From Halopseudomonas sp002296055 (GTDB lineage Bacteria; Pseudomonadota; Gammaproteobacteria; Pseudomonadales; Pseudomonadaceae): a DNA stretch of 64,000 nucleotides. The notes beneath the pieces were generated by a model. The model did no database searches. It saw only the letters and a list, made by a program, of their open reading frames with translations, and was not told the DNA's origin. Made by a program: the position numbers and the translations under genes. The stretch lies in assembly GCF_050876985.1 (NCBI RefSeq), contig NZ_JBPAPP010000002.1; one strand, written 5' to 3'. This document shows, in pieces, positions 16,518-24,992 of the stretch; positions within the stretch are counted from its first letter, which is position 1; each line of letters begins with the position of its first letter.

Positions 16518-18440
16518 ATGCGTCCAGTAACATCCATCATCGCAGTGGCCGGCAGCGTCGCGCTGCTGGTCGCCTGCACCGAGCAAGGCGCGGACAAGCG
16601 GCCCGAGCTACTGTCAGCAGCGCCTGCCAATCCTGCCGAGCTGGCCCTGCAGGTCCGCGAAGCCAACGGCATCAGCGCCCAGCGCCTGATCGCCGGCAAG
16701 CAGGCGGGTAGCCTGGTGATCACCACTCGGGGCGTCCAACTGCTCGACGATAACGACAACCCGGCCTCTAGCGCTCTGCCCGGCTACTACGACACCCTCG
16801 CCGTACATCAAGGCGCCGCTGGCCTGGTTGCCGCCAGCCATGACCTGCAACGGGATCAACCCGTAGTGCTGCGCTGGAGTGCCTCTGGTGTGGCAACAGC
16901 GCCGGAATACCTCCCTAGCACCGGCTATCCGCTGGAGGATCTGTGCTTCTACCAGGACCAGAGCAATCACAACTACCTGTTCCTGATTGGCGAAGAAGGC
17001 CTTGGGCAGCAATGGCTCATTGGCGAACAAGGGGCTGCATCACGTCTGGTGCGCAATCTGCACCTGCCGGTCGGCGCCAAGGGGTGCGCTGTCAGTACCG
17101 CACTTGGGGCGCTGTTCATCAGCGAAGAGAATATTGGCATCTGGCAGTACGCCGCCCATCCCGAAACCGACAGCACGCGCCACATCCTTGACCTGGTCCA
17201 GCCCTGGGGTGCGCTCCCCGAGGGCCCAGAAGGCCTGGCTGGCACCGATGACGGCCTGCTTGCGCTGGACACAGGCAGCAACAGCCTGCACCGCTATCGC
17301 TGGCAGGACCAGCAATGGCAACACGACAGCTGGCAACTGACCGAGGGCAGCAAGCCCGAACAGCTGTCGGCACGTACGGTGGAAGACACACTGCAGTTGC
17401 TTATAACCGACGACAACGGCGCTCAGCTGCTTACCGAGCTGACGGGCGTAACCCGCCCTGCCAACACAGACTCACTGCCAGAGGTTCTGGCCCTGTCGCA
17501 AACCCAGCCCGTGCCCCATGGCGGCGACGCCGCCGACGACCCTGCTATCTGGCCGCATCCAAGCATCCCGGAGCTGGCCCGGGTGCTGGGCACCGACAAG
17601 CGAGGCGGCCTGGGCGTCTACGACCTGCAGGGGCATGAACTGCAATACCTCCCGGTAGGCCGCATCAACAACGTCGATCTGCGTAAGGACTTCACCTTGG
17701 GTGATCAGGCAATAGACCTGGCCGTTGCCTCCAATCGTGATCGCAACAGCCTGGAGCTGTTCGCCATTGATCCAGCCAGCGGTCGGGTCACCGGCCTTGG
17801 CGACCTGCCTACCGAGCTGACAGATATCTATGGACTATGCATGGCGCAGAGCCCAGACGGCGCTGTCTACGCCATCCCCAACGACAAAGACGGGCGCTTC
17901 ATTCAATACCGGCTCGACGGCAGCAGCGGGCAGATTACTGCCAAGGCTGTCCGCCAGTTCAAGACTGACACCCAGCCGGAAGGCTGCGTCGCTGACGACG
18001 CGCGCCAACGCCTGTTCGTCGGCGAAGAAGGCGTCGGCATCTGGACTCTATCCAGCGCAGAAGATCAGCCCACCAAGCTGACCGAGGTTGCCCGTGTCAG
18101 CGAGCTGCTGCACGACGACGTAGAAGGCATGGCCGTCTACCAGCACCGGGACCGCCCCTACCTGATCGTCTCCAGCCAGGGCAACGACAGCTACGTGATA
18201 TTCGACGCCGTACCGCCCTACGCCGCCCACGGAGCCTTTCGCATCGGCCTAAACGCCGGCAAGGGTGTCGATGGGGTATCGGAAACCGATGGCCTTGAAG
18301 TCAGCTCAGCCGACTTCGGCGCCGCCTGGCCGGGCGGCCTACTGGTGGTGCAAGACGGCCGCAAGCGCCTGCCCGAAGGCAATCAGAACTTCAAACTGGT
18401 GCCTTGGCAGCCCATCGCCGAGCTACTGCAACTGCCCTGA
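16518..18440 (+). CDS. Lipoprotein beta-propeller phytase, two-domain
   Basis: Hydrolyses phytate (inositol hexakisphosphate) to phosphate and lower inositol phosphates. The lipobox LVAC places the lipid on Cys20. The second half (about residues 325-640) is a canonical Ca-dependent beta-propeller phytase, with DAADDPAIW near 338, NNVDLR near 383 and PEGCVADD near 487. Residues 30-320 form a related but degenerate propeller that lacks these motifs, giving a 640-residue protein twice the single-domain size. Dual-domain phytases are known in other proteobacteria, where the N-terminal part helps activity. It follows the receptor by 55 bases on the same strand. Confidence 0.93.
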   Translation: MRPVTSIIAVAGSVALLVACTEQGADKRPELLSAAPANPAELALQVREANGISAQRLIAGKQAGSLVITTRGVQLLDDNDNPASSALPGYYDTLAVHQGAAGLVAASHDLQRDQPVVLRWSASGVATAPEYLPSTGYPLEDLCFYQDQSNHNYLFLIGEEGLGQQWLIGEQGAASRLVRNLHLPVGAKGCAVSTALGALFISEENIGIWQYAAHPETDSTRHILDLVQPWGALPEGPEGLAGTDDGLLALDTGSNSLHRYRWQDQQWQHDSWQLTEGSKPEQLSARTVEDTLQLLITDDNGAQLLTELTGVTRPANTDSLPEVLALSQTQPVPHGGDAADDPAIWPHPSIPELARVLGTDKRGGLGVYDLQGHELQYLPVGRINNVDLRKDFTLGDQAIDLAVASNRDRNSLELFAIDPASGRVTGLGDLPTELTDIYGLCMAQSPDGAVYAIPNDKDGRFIQYRLDGSSGQITAKAVRQFKTDTQPEGCVADDARQRLFVGEEGVGIWTLSSAEDQPTKLTEVARVSELLHDDVEGMAVYQHRDRPYLIVSSQGNDSYVIFDAVPPYAAHGAFRIGLNAGKGVDGVSETDGLEVSSADFGAAWPGGLLVVQDGRKRLPEGNQNFKLVPWQPIAELLQLP

Positions 18441-18468
18441 ACTCTCCTACTTAACCGACATGACAAGA

Positions 18469-18543
18469 CCGGCCCCTAGGGAAGCACTGATTAATTCCGC
18501 ATGCAGAGGGCGTGTGGAATTGATCAGTGCTTCCTAGGGCCGG
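18469..18543. repeat. 75-bp imperfect palindrome, MITE-like
   Basis: Left arm 18469-18498 and right arm 18516-18543 are inverted copies, differing by one substitution and two single-base gaps, around a 17-base centre. The inner arms begin GGAAGCACTGAT and end ATCAGTGCTTCC, like terminal inverted repeats of a short non-autonomous element, and both sides are flanked by TAG (within CTAG on the left). It lies between the phytase stop and the TolQ-like gene. Confidence 0.7.
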
Positions 18544-18556
18544 CAGAGAGGTAAAT

Positions 18557-19234
18557 ATGACTACCACCGATCACAGCATCTGGAGTTTGGTGCTGGAGGC
18601 CAGCCTGCTGGTCAAGGGCGTAATGCTGACGCTACTACTCGCCTCTATCGCCACCTGGTTCCTGATCGCCCAGCGCGGCCGACTATTCGCCCAGGCACAA
18701 AACGCGCTCAAACAGTTTGAGAATAAGTTCTGGTCGGGCACTGAACTGACCAAGCTATACAGCACCGAGGCCAGCGGCCCGGGCGTAGAGCAGATCTTTC
18801 GTGCCGGGTTCAAGGAATACACCCAGTTGAATCAGCGCGGTAGCGGTGAGCCCGAGGCCGTGATGCAAGGCGTGCAACGTGCCATGCGGGTGGCAATTTC
18901 CAGAGAAGAGGAGCGGCTGGATCGGCATCTGCCCTTCCTGGCCACCGTCGGCTCCGTGAGTCCCTATATCGGTCTGTTTGGTACCGTCTGGGGCATCATG
19001 AACTCGTTCATCGGCCTGTCACAGGTGCAGCAAGCGACCCTTGCCACCGTCGCACCCGGTATCGCCGAGGCACTCATCGCGACAGCAATTGGTCTGTTCG
19101 CCGCGATTCCAGCGGTTATCGCCTACAACCGCTTCAGCACTCGCAGCGAGAACCTGCTTGGGCACTACTACAACTTTGCTGACGAATTCAGCGCCATCCT
19201 ACATCGCCGCCTGCACAGCCAACACGCGGGGTAA
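18557..19234 (+). CDS. TolQ/ExbB-type proton channel subunit
   Basis: A 225-residue inner-membrane MotA/TolQ/ExbB protein. One N-terminal helix (about residues 15-38), a cytoplasmic region with FWSGTELTKLY, and two C-terminal helices (about 130-155 and 168-195) with the family GTVWGIMNSF and APGIAEALIATAIGL motifs. With the following two genes it forms a motor coupling proton flow to outer-membrane transport. The details are more TolQ-like than ExbB-like. Start at ATG 18557 with GAGAGG six bases before; the start in the palindrome side (18527) is less likely. It is a second copy only if a regular tol-pal cluster exists elsewhere. Confidence 0.92.
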   Translation: MTTTDHSIWSLVLEASLLVKGVMLTLLLASIATWFLIAQRGRLFAQAQNALKQFENKFWSGTELTKLYSTEASGPGVEQIFRAGFKEYTQLNQRGSGEPEAVMQGVQRAMRVAISREEERLDRHLPFLATVGSVSPYIGLFGTVWGIMNSFIGLSQVQQATLATVAPGIAEALIATAIGLFAAIPAVIAYNRFSTRSENLLGHYYNFADEFSAILHRRLHSQHAG

Positions 19235-19240
19235 GCCACC

Positions 19241-19687
19241 ATGGACATGCGAGCGACCAGAAACAAACGCAAGCCAAAGGCTGAAATGAACGTAGTGCCC
19301 TACATCGACGTCATGCTGGTACTACTGGTGATCTTCATGGTCACCGCACCGATGATGACCCAGGGCGTGCAGATCGAACTGCCTAAAGTGGCTGCCGAGG
19401 CGCTTGAGCCAGACAACCCTGCATCCATCGTGACGGTGTCGGTGGAAGCGAGCGGCGGCTACCACTGGAATCTTGGTGATAACGTTGAGACCGACAGCTA
19501 TCAGCACAGCTCCGCCACGCTGGACGACCTGACCCGTGAGCTTGCCGCTGTCACCAATACGCAGCCTGACACCCAAGTATTCATCCGCGCCGATGCGGCG
19601 GCCGGCTACGGCCTAGTCGTTGCCGCGATGGCTGCACTACAGCAGGCCGGTATCAGCCAGCTTGGCCTGATTACGGAAGCGCCATGA
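19241..19687 (+). CDS. ExbD/TolR-type biopolymer transport protein
   Basis: A 148-residue protein with one transmembrane helix (about residues 20-42) containing the essential Asp in NVVPYIDVMLVLLVIFMV, followed by a periplasmic domain. It pairs with the preceding TolQ-type subunit as stator of a proton-driven motor. Six bases separate the two genes, and the stop overlaps the next start (ATGA at 19684-19687). Confidence 0.93.
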   Translation: MDMRATRNKRKPKAEMNVVPYIDVMLVLLVIFMVTAPMMTQGVQIELPKVAAEALEPDNPASIVTVSVEASGGYHWNLGDNVETDSYQHSSATLDDLTRELAAVTNTQPDTQVFIRADAAAGYGLVVAAMAALQQAGISQLGLITEAP

Positions 19688-20484
19688 GCACAGCAAGCCC
19701 TTTCCTGATCGACTCGCAATACCGCTGTAGCGAACCCAGCGAAGAGCGCAGCACGCTAGCGCTACCGCTGCTCGCCACGGCGGTGCTGCACGCAGCCATC
19801 GCCGCCGTGCTGTGGCAAGGCTGGGCGCCGGTCAGCGCGCTGCCGGTAGCAGACAAGCCAAGCCTGCGCACTCAACTCGTTACCCTGCCCGCACCACAAC
19901 CTGAGCCGATAGCCGAGCCGCCTGCCGCGCCACAGCCTGAGCCCGCCCCACCGCCACCTGTGGTAGAAGTGCCGCCGCCAAAACCGTTGGTAGACGAGGC
20001 AGCCATTGCCCGACGAAGGGTCGCCGAGGAGCAGCAACGCCAACGCGAGCTGCAGCAACAGCGAGAGGCCCAGGAGCAAGCGCAAAAGCTGGCCGAGCAA
20101 CAGCGACTGGCAGAAGCGGCGGCGGCCGAACAACAGCGCCGCGATGCACTCGCGAGAGAGCAAGCCCAGGCACGAGCCGCCGCAGAGGCAGCAAGAGCCG
20201 CAGCTGAGAGGCAGTATCGCCCGATCAGCAAGCCCGAACCTGACTACCCCAGGCGCGCCCTGGCACAGAAGCTTGAGGGCGATTGCACGGTCGAGTACGA
20301 CGTCACCGCCAGCGGGCACGTCGATAATCCCCGACTGGTAGCCGGGGCCTGCGATAACCCGCTGTTTGCTCGTCCCTCGCTGGCTGCGGCCAAGGATTTT
20401 ATTTATCAACCCCGCCTGGTCGATGGCCAGCCGGTTACAGTAGCCGGAGTGCGTAATACCTTCCGCTACCGCCTGTCACAGTGA
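19684..20484 (+). CDS. TonB-type energy transducer with TolA-like coiled coil
   Basis: A 266-residue protein: a cytoplasmic head (about residues 1-26), one membrane helix (about 27-50), a Pro-rich stretch (about 68-105), an Ala/Gln/Glu/Arg coiled coil resembling TolA (about 108-180), and a C-terminal TonB domain starting near KPEPDYPRRAL and ending NTFRYRLSQ. Two cysteines in the last domain (CTVEY and ACDNP) could form a disulfide. Together with the TolQ/TolR-like proteins it is a private motor, presumably for the phytase-linked receptor. Confidence 0.9.
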   Translation: MSTASPFLIDSQYRCSEPSEERSTLALPLLATAVLHAAIAAVLWQGWAPVSALPVADKPSLRTQLVTLPAPQPEPIAEPPAAPQPEPAPPPPVVEVPPPKPLVDEAAIARRRVAEEQQRQRELQQQREAQEQAQKLAEQQRLAEAAAAEQQRRDALAREQAQARAAAEAARAAAERQYRPISKPEPDYPRRALAQKLEGDCTVEYDVTASGHVDNPRLVAGACDNPLFARPSLAAAKDFIYQPRLVDGQPVTVAGVRNTFRYRLSQ

Positions 20485-20491
20485 GTTATAC

Positions 20492-22459
20492 ATGAGTTGG
20501 CAAAACCCGGAATTTCACCGTCAGCTGGAAGTAGTCGACGACCGCTCCATCAACCCGACCGGCAATCAGGCGCTGGGCAGCATCGCCCTCAGCCGGCGCA
20601 CGCTGCTCAAGGGGATCGGTGCAGCGTCGCTGACCACCCTGCTACCGTCGCTGCTCAGCGCCTGTAGCGCAGAAAAGGCCCCTATCGGAAAGCAGTTTTT
20701 TGGTTTTCAATCAGTTGCAGCGCAAACCTCCAGTACATTCGACTCGGTAGTCGTGCCTGCCGGTTACCGGGCCACACCCTTTTTCAGCTGGGGTGACGCC
20801 GTACTGCCGGGTGCACCAAGCTGGCAGCCCGATGCCAGTAACAGCTGGGAGGATCAGCTGATGCAGGCTGGCGACAACAACGATGGCATGCATTACTTCC
20901 CGTTTGCCGAGCAGCCCAATGACCGCGGCCTGTTGGTGGTCAATCACGAATACGTGAACCCGACACTGCACCCAGACGGCATGCAGTTCACTGCCGGGCC
21001 CGACAACAGCCGTAGCCGCCCACCAGAACAGGTGTACAAGGAAATAGCTGCACATGGGTTGAGCATCATCGAGATCCGCCGCTCTGCTCATGGCCAGTGG
21101 CAGCGGGTCGCTGACTCACCACTCAACCGCCGTATCACCGCGGCAACCCCAATGGCGGTCAGCGGTCCGCTCGCCGGCCACCCGGCTATGCGTACAGAAA
21201 GTGACCCGCAGGGGCTGGAGATTCTGGGTACCATCAACAACTGTTCGATGGGCGCAACGCCCTGGCAAACCTATTTGGCCTGCGAAGAGAATTTCCACAA
21301 TTACTTCGTCAACCGCGATGAGGCTGATTACAACGCACGCCCCAGTCACAAACGCTACGGCATCGGCCTTGGCGGCAGCAGCCGCTACTACGCCTGGGAA
21401 GCAGTGGAGCCGCGCTTCAACGCTACGCCCGACGCCAGCCGCCCGCATCTAGGACACGTAAACGAACCCAACCGTTTTGGCTGGGTCGTCGAGGTGGACC
21501 CCTTCGACCCGACCCATAAACCACGCAAACGCACGGCCATGGGCCGCCTTGGCCGCGAGTGCGCCACCTGCGTGATCGACGACAACGGTCACATGGCGGT
21601 GTACTCCGGCGACGATGCGCGCGGTGAGTACGTATACAAGTTCGTTCCGCAGCAGCCCTACCAAGCCGGTAACAGCAGCCACAACCGCGACCTGCTGGAT
21701 GCAGGCACACTCTATGCCGCCCAGTTTGACGCCGACGGCCGGGGCCGCTGGCTACCCCTGCGCTGGGGTGAGCCTGGCCTCACGCCAGATAACGGCTTCG
21801 CAGACCAACACGCCGTGTTGCTCAATGCCCGCGGCGCAGCGGATGCTGTTGGCGCGACGCCGATGGACCGCCCCGAGTGGGTGGCCTCGCACCCGACCAC
21901 CCGCGAGATGTACGTCAGCCTGACCAACAACACCGAGCGCGGCAAGGCAGACCCGGTCGACGCTGCCAACCCGCGCGAGGAAAACGTGCACGGTCAGATT
22001 CTGCGCTGGCGCGAGGACGGCGCCGACCCGTGGGCAACTGAATTTGAGTGGGATTTGTTTGTCTTGGCCGGCGAGCGCCAGAAGGCTGATGGCAGCATCC
22101 CGCCCAATCGCGTAGGCACCATCAACGGCGACCCGTTCTCGTCACCTGACGGCATGGCCTTTGACCCGAGCGGGCGTCTTTGGATTTTGACCGATGCCGA
22201 CGAAGAGGCGCCCTACACCGCCGACATTGGCTGCAACCAGATGCTCTGCGCAGACCCGCTCAGCCGCGAAATACGCCGTTTTCTGGTAGGTCCACGGGGC
22301 GCTGAGATCACCGGTATCACCTGGACACCGGACGCGCGAGCCATGTGGGTGAACGTCCAGCATCCGGGCATCAGCTACCCGGCCAGCGACGGTAAGACCC
22401 GCCCACGCTCGACAACCGTGCTGATCACGCGAGAGGACGGCGGCGTTATCGGGAGCTGA
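20492..22459 (+). CDS. phoX: PhoX family alkaline phosphatase (DUF839), Tat-exported
   Basis: A 655-residue periplasmic phosphatase of the PhoX type, an Fe/Ca enzyme acting on phosphomonoesters. Twin arginines are at residues 35-36 (SRRTLLKG), the h-region at 41-55, and a lipobox-like LLSAC at 54-58. Conserved PhoX segments include VVNHEY, ACEENFHNYF, CATCVIDD, VYSGDDARGEYVYKFV and SSPDGMAFDPSGRLWI. It starts seven bases after the TonB gene, so it belongs to the same operon. With the phytase it could strip phosphate from inositol-phosphate intermediates. Confidence 0.93.
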   Translation: MSWQNPEFHRQLEVVDDRSINPTGNQALGSIALSRRTLLKGIGAASLTTLLPSLLSACSAEKAPIGKQFFGFQSVAAQTSSTFDSVVVPAGYRATPFFSWGDAVLPGAPSWQPDASNSWEDQLMQAGDNNDGMHYFPFAEQPNDRGLLVVNHEYVNPTLHPDGMQFTAGPDNSRSRPPEQVYKEIAAHGLSIIEIRRSAHGQWQRVADSPLNRRITAATPMAVSGPLAGHPAMRTESDPQGLEILGTINNCSMGATPWQTYLACEENFHNYFVNRDEADYNARPSHKRYGIGLGGSSRYYAWEAVEPRFNATPDASRPHLGHVNEPNRFGWVVEVDPFDPTHKPRKRTAMGRLGRECATCVIDDNGHMAVYSGDDARGEYVYKFVPQQPYQAGNSSHNRDLLDAGTLYAAQFDADGRGRWLPLRWGEPGLTPDNGFADQHAVLLNARGAADAVGATPMDRPEWVASHPTTREMYVSLTNNTERGKADPVDAANPREENVHGQILRWREDGADPWATEFEWDLFVLAGERQKADGSIPPNRVGTINGDPFSSPDGMAFDPSGRLWILTDADEEAPYTADIGCNQMLCADPLSREIRRFLVGPRGAEITGITWTPDARAMWVNVQHPGISYPASDGKTRPRSTTVLITREDGGVIGS

Positions 22460-22518
22460 ACAATCGGCCGTCTGGCGGGTCACACAAATGAGTCTTTAAC
22501 CACATAAGGAAACGACAC

Positions 22519-22677
22519 ATGGACCTGATTCGCATCCTGATCGCCATCTTGCTGCCGCCGCTGGGCGTGTTTCTGCAGGTTGGTTTTGGTGGCGCCTTCT
22601 GGCTGAACATCCTGCTGACACTGCTGGGTTACATTCCCGGCATCGTGCACGCGGTGTGGATTATCGCCAAGCGCTAA
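22519..22677 (+). CDS. YqaE/Pmp3 family small membrane protein
   Basis: A 52-residue protein made of two membrane helices (about 4-22 and 28-49) with the family pattern RILIAILLPPLGVFLQVG and a C-terminal VHAVWIIAKR. ATG 22519 follows AAGGA by eight bases. Pmp3 proteins are stress-linked membrane proteins that affect potential in yeast; the role in bacteria is unknown. It is 59 bases from phoX on the same strand and may be a separate unit. Confidence 0.9.
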   Translation: MDLIRILIAILLPPLGVFLQVGFGGAFWLNILLTLLGYIPGIVHAVWIIAKR

Positions 22678-22687
22678 CGTCAGTCGC

Positions 22688-22721
22688 TCGCCTTGCCGGA
22701 GGACATCTCCGAGCAAGGCGA
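22688..22721. terminator. Hairpin between converging pmp3-like and binding-protein genes
   Basis: Stem TCGCCTTGC + CGGAG paired with CTCCG + GCAAGGCGA, with one bulged A and loop GACAT. It is 14 bp of stem, placed where two transcripts converge, but has no U-run on either side. Confidence 0.55.
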
Positions 22722-22753
22722 CGCCCAACTAGTCGCCCGAACAACGCTATGAA

Positions 22754-23947
22754 TCAGCGATTAGCAGCGTCCGGCTGCTGCACAGCAATGGCGTCGCTGG
22801 CAGCGTTTAACCAGGCCGCAATCGTAAAGTCATAAGCTGTACGAGATGGGTTGCAGGCCTTGCTAAAGAAGCAATAGTCCACTTGAGGCCGCCCGGCCGC
22901 GAGGTAGCGTAGATAGGTTTTTGCCATTGGCTGGTTAAAGAGCGTAAACATGCTCTTCTCCATCTCCAACCCTTCGGTCTCGGCAAAGTCGATGCCCTGG
23001 TCATAGTCGTAGAGCAACACCAGGGACCAGGCGGCCGCCAGGTGATGACCACCCACCACCGTTTGCAACTCCCCATTCAACAGCGCCCGTGTTGCGCGCT
23101 CTGTCATATTGATGGTCGACAGCAATACATCCTCGCCCGGCACCCGTCCGCTGCTGCGCAAACCATCACTGGCACCAAATGCCATCAGATCGCTGCCCGT
23201 CCAGATCAATCGAATATCGGGATAACGGTTGAGCAAAATCGGCGTCTGGTAGCGGGCATGTTCTTGCTGCCAATCTCCGTACACGGTTTGACGCAGGTGC
23301 ACGCGAGCAAACTCGCTGGCAGCGCGCAGCATCCCCGCAGTGCGACGACGCGAGCTGTCCGTAGTGCGATCACCCGAGATAGCGACCATCTCAAGTACAT
23401 CGTTCTGCTCCCCTGGCCATTTGCGCTGAGCGCGCAGGATCAGTGCTCGTGCGCTGAGGTATCCGGCCTCTTCCGCATCTGGCACCAGGCTGCCCAACCA
23501 GTGTGGTAAGCGCTGACGGGGGTAGCCAAGCAGAGCGCGCTCCTTGCGCTGAACGCCATTGTAGGCGACGAAAACCCGCTGGCCCGCGCGCTCTGCCAGC
23601 TCCAGCTGGCCCGTGAGGGCCTGTTTGTCGGCAGCAATCAGCAAATAGTCAGGCCGCTGCGTGACAGGCCGCTCGACGACATCACGCACCAGACTCAACT
23701 GCGCCAGGTGGTCGCGTTCAGCGTAGAGTATCTCCAGCTCTACGCCGAGGCTGGCTGCGGCATGCTGTAAACCCTCGGCAGCGTCCATCCAGAAGGGCTC
23801 GTCCGCCTTGCCCGGGCTCACAAACACCACATTCATCGCCAACGATGGTGCGGAAAATAAACCGCACGATGCCAAACCCAGAAGCAGGCAAAGGCGTCGG
23901 CACAGCCGGTGGCTGAATGTAAGAAAGATCACTGGCAATGGAAACAT
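22754..23947 (-). CDS. Orphan periplasmic substrate-binding protein (Peripla_BP type)
   Basis: A roughly 397-residue exported protein. The start is uncertain: ATG 23947 gives a standard signal peptide with helix LCLLLGLASCGLF and cleavage after SLA; ATG 23995 gives a longer N-terminus. After the signal, residues begin MNVVFVSPGKADEPFWMDAAEG, the opening strand of type I sugar-binding proteins, and later segments (IRLIWTGSDLMAFGASDGL) fit the same fold. No ABC permease or ATPase is adjacent, so it may work with a distant transporter or as a sensor. Ligand unknown. Confidence 0.75.
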   Translation of the reverse strand: MFPLPVIFLTFSHRLCRRLCLLLGLASCGLFSAPSLAMNVVFVSPGKADEPFWMDAAEGLQHAAASLGVELEILYAERDHLAQLSLVRDVVERPVTQRPDYLLIAADKQALTGQLELAERAGQRVFVAYNGVQRKERALLGYPRQRLPHWLGSLVPDAEEAGYLSARALILRAQRKWPGEQNDVLEMVAISGDRTTDSSRRRTAGMLRAASEFARVHLRQTVYGDWQQEHARYQTPILLNRYPDIRLIWTGSDLMAFGASDGLRSSGRVPGEDVLLSTINMTERATRALLNGELQTVVGGHHLAAAWSLVLLYDYDQGIDFAETEGLEMEKSMFTLFNQPMAKTYLRYLAAGRPQVDYCFFSKACNPSRTAYDFTIAAWLNAASDAIAVQQPDAANR

Positions 23948-24091
23948 CGTGCAATGACAACGGAGCTGCTGGATGAGCAATCGGGATGACAGCATTCAGC
24001 CAAAACAGTTAGCCTGCCCGCTGCTGAATCCTTGTATGGTAACAGAAGCAAGGCGACCCGATGCAGCGCCCATCACACCGTGGAGAGTCAA

Positions 24092-24514
24092 ATGAAAAGA
24101 AACCTGCTTGCCAGCGCTCTGCTGCTTTGCTCCGGCCTGGTTCAGGCCGCCAGTATCGATGTGTACCGCGACCCAAACTGTGGTTGCTGCCATGCGTGGA
24201 TTGAGCACCTGCAAGAAAACGGCTTTGAGGTAACAGACCATGTCACCGCTAATGTGGTAACGCTGAAGCAGCAACTGGGCATTTCGCCAGATTTGCGCTC
24301 CTGTCACACCGCGATTTACAAGGATATGTTCATCGAAGGGCACGTACCGGCCAGCGACATATTGGCTGCAGACGCGGATAGCGGCCTGCGCGGCCTGGCG
24401 GTACCTGGCATGCCGATTGGCTCGCCCGGCATGGAGATGGGGGACAGACAAGACCCATATGAGGTCATCGCGATTGACGCCGACGGCCAGCGGCAGGTGT
24501 TCAACCGCCACTGA
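24092..24514 (+). CDS. DUF411 exported metal-binding-like protein
   Basis: A 140-residue protein with signal peptide (residues 1-19, cut after VQA) and the DUF411 motif DPNCGCCHAWI holding Cys30, Cys32 and Cys33, plus CHTA downstream. DUF411 proteins are periplasmic, thioredoxin-like and usually linked to copper or other metal handling. ATG 24092 follows GGAGAG by five bases. No other metal genes are adjacent. Confidence 0.88.
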   Translation: MKRNLLASALLLCSGLVQAASIDVYRDPNCGCCHAWIEHLQENGFEVTDHVTANVVTLKQQLGISPDLRSCHTAIYKDMFIEGHVPASDILAADADSGLRGLAVPGMPIGSPGMEMGDRQDPYEVIAIDADGQRQVFNRH

Positions 24515-24518
24515 CCGG

Positions 24519-24545
24519 GCAAGCCCTGATACTTCAGGGCCTTGC
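24519..24545. terminator. Hairpin between DUF411 and DUF1232 genes
   Basis: GCAAGCCCTGA pairs with TCAGGG-C-CTTGC with one bulged C and loop TACT, between two convergent genes. No U-run. Confidence 0.45.
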
Positions 24546-24550
24546 TCGCA

Positions 24551-24898
24551 TCACTCAAAAACCTCTTCGATATGCGGGCCGAACCAGCTTTCAGCCCGCT
24601 CACGCGCCTGGCGCTGCACATCGCGGTCAATGTACATGGCCACCAGGGCCAGAGCCGACGCGAACACGCCAAGATCATCGGTGAATCCGACCAACGGCGT
24701 GAAGTCCGGTACCGCATCCAGCGGCGCAATAAAGTAGGCCAGCACGCTAAAAATAACAGCTTTGGCCCAACTGGGCGTTTCCGGACGTCTAGCCGCGTAG
24801 TAGAGGCAGAGCGCTTTCTCTACCACTTCGCGACCGGCAAGCCGGGCATGGTTGGCCAGTTTTTGCCAGAATTCTCGATCAGTAAAAGTCGATTTCAT
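24551..24898 (-). CDS. YkvA family protein (DUF1232)
   Basis: A 115-residue protein with one central hydrophobic segment and the DUF1232 signature AYFIAPLDAVPDFTPLVGFTDD at residues about 54-75. Family members are membrane-associated and of unknown function. It starts 94 bases before the end of the next gene's antisense side and stands alone. Confidence 0.87.
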   Translation of the reverse strand: MKSTFTDREFWQKLANHARLAGREVVEKALCLYYAARRPETPSWAKAVIFSVLAYFIAPLDAVPDFTPLVGFTDDLGVFASALALVAMYIDRDVQRQARERAESWFGPHIEEVFE

Positions 24899-24992
24899 AA
24901 CGGCTGACTCCAGTTGGCTGCCAACAATGGCATAGCAACGATGGTAATCAGCTCGTCAGAGCGCTGCAACCGCCCGATTGGGCGTGTCAGCC

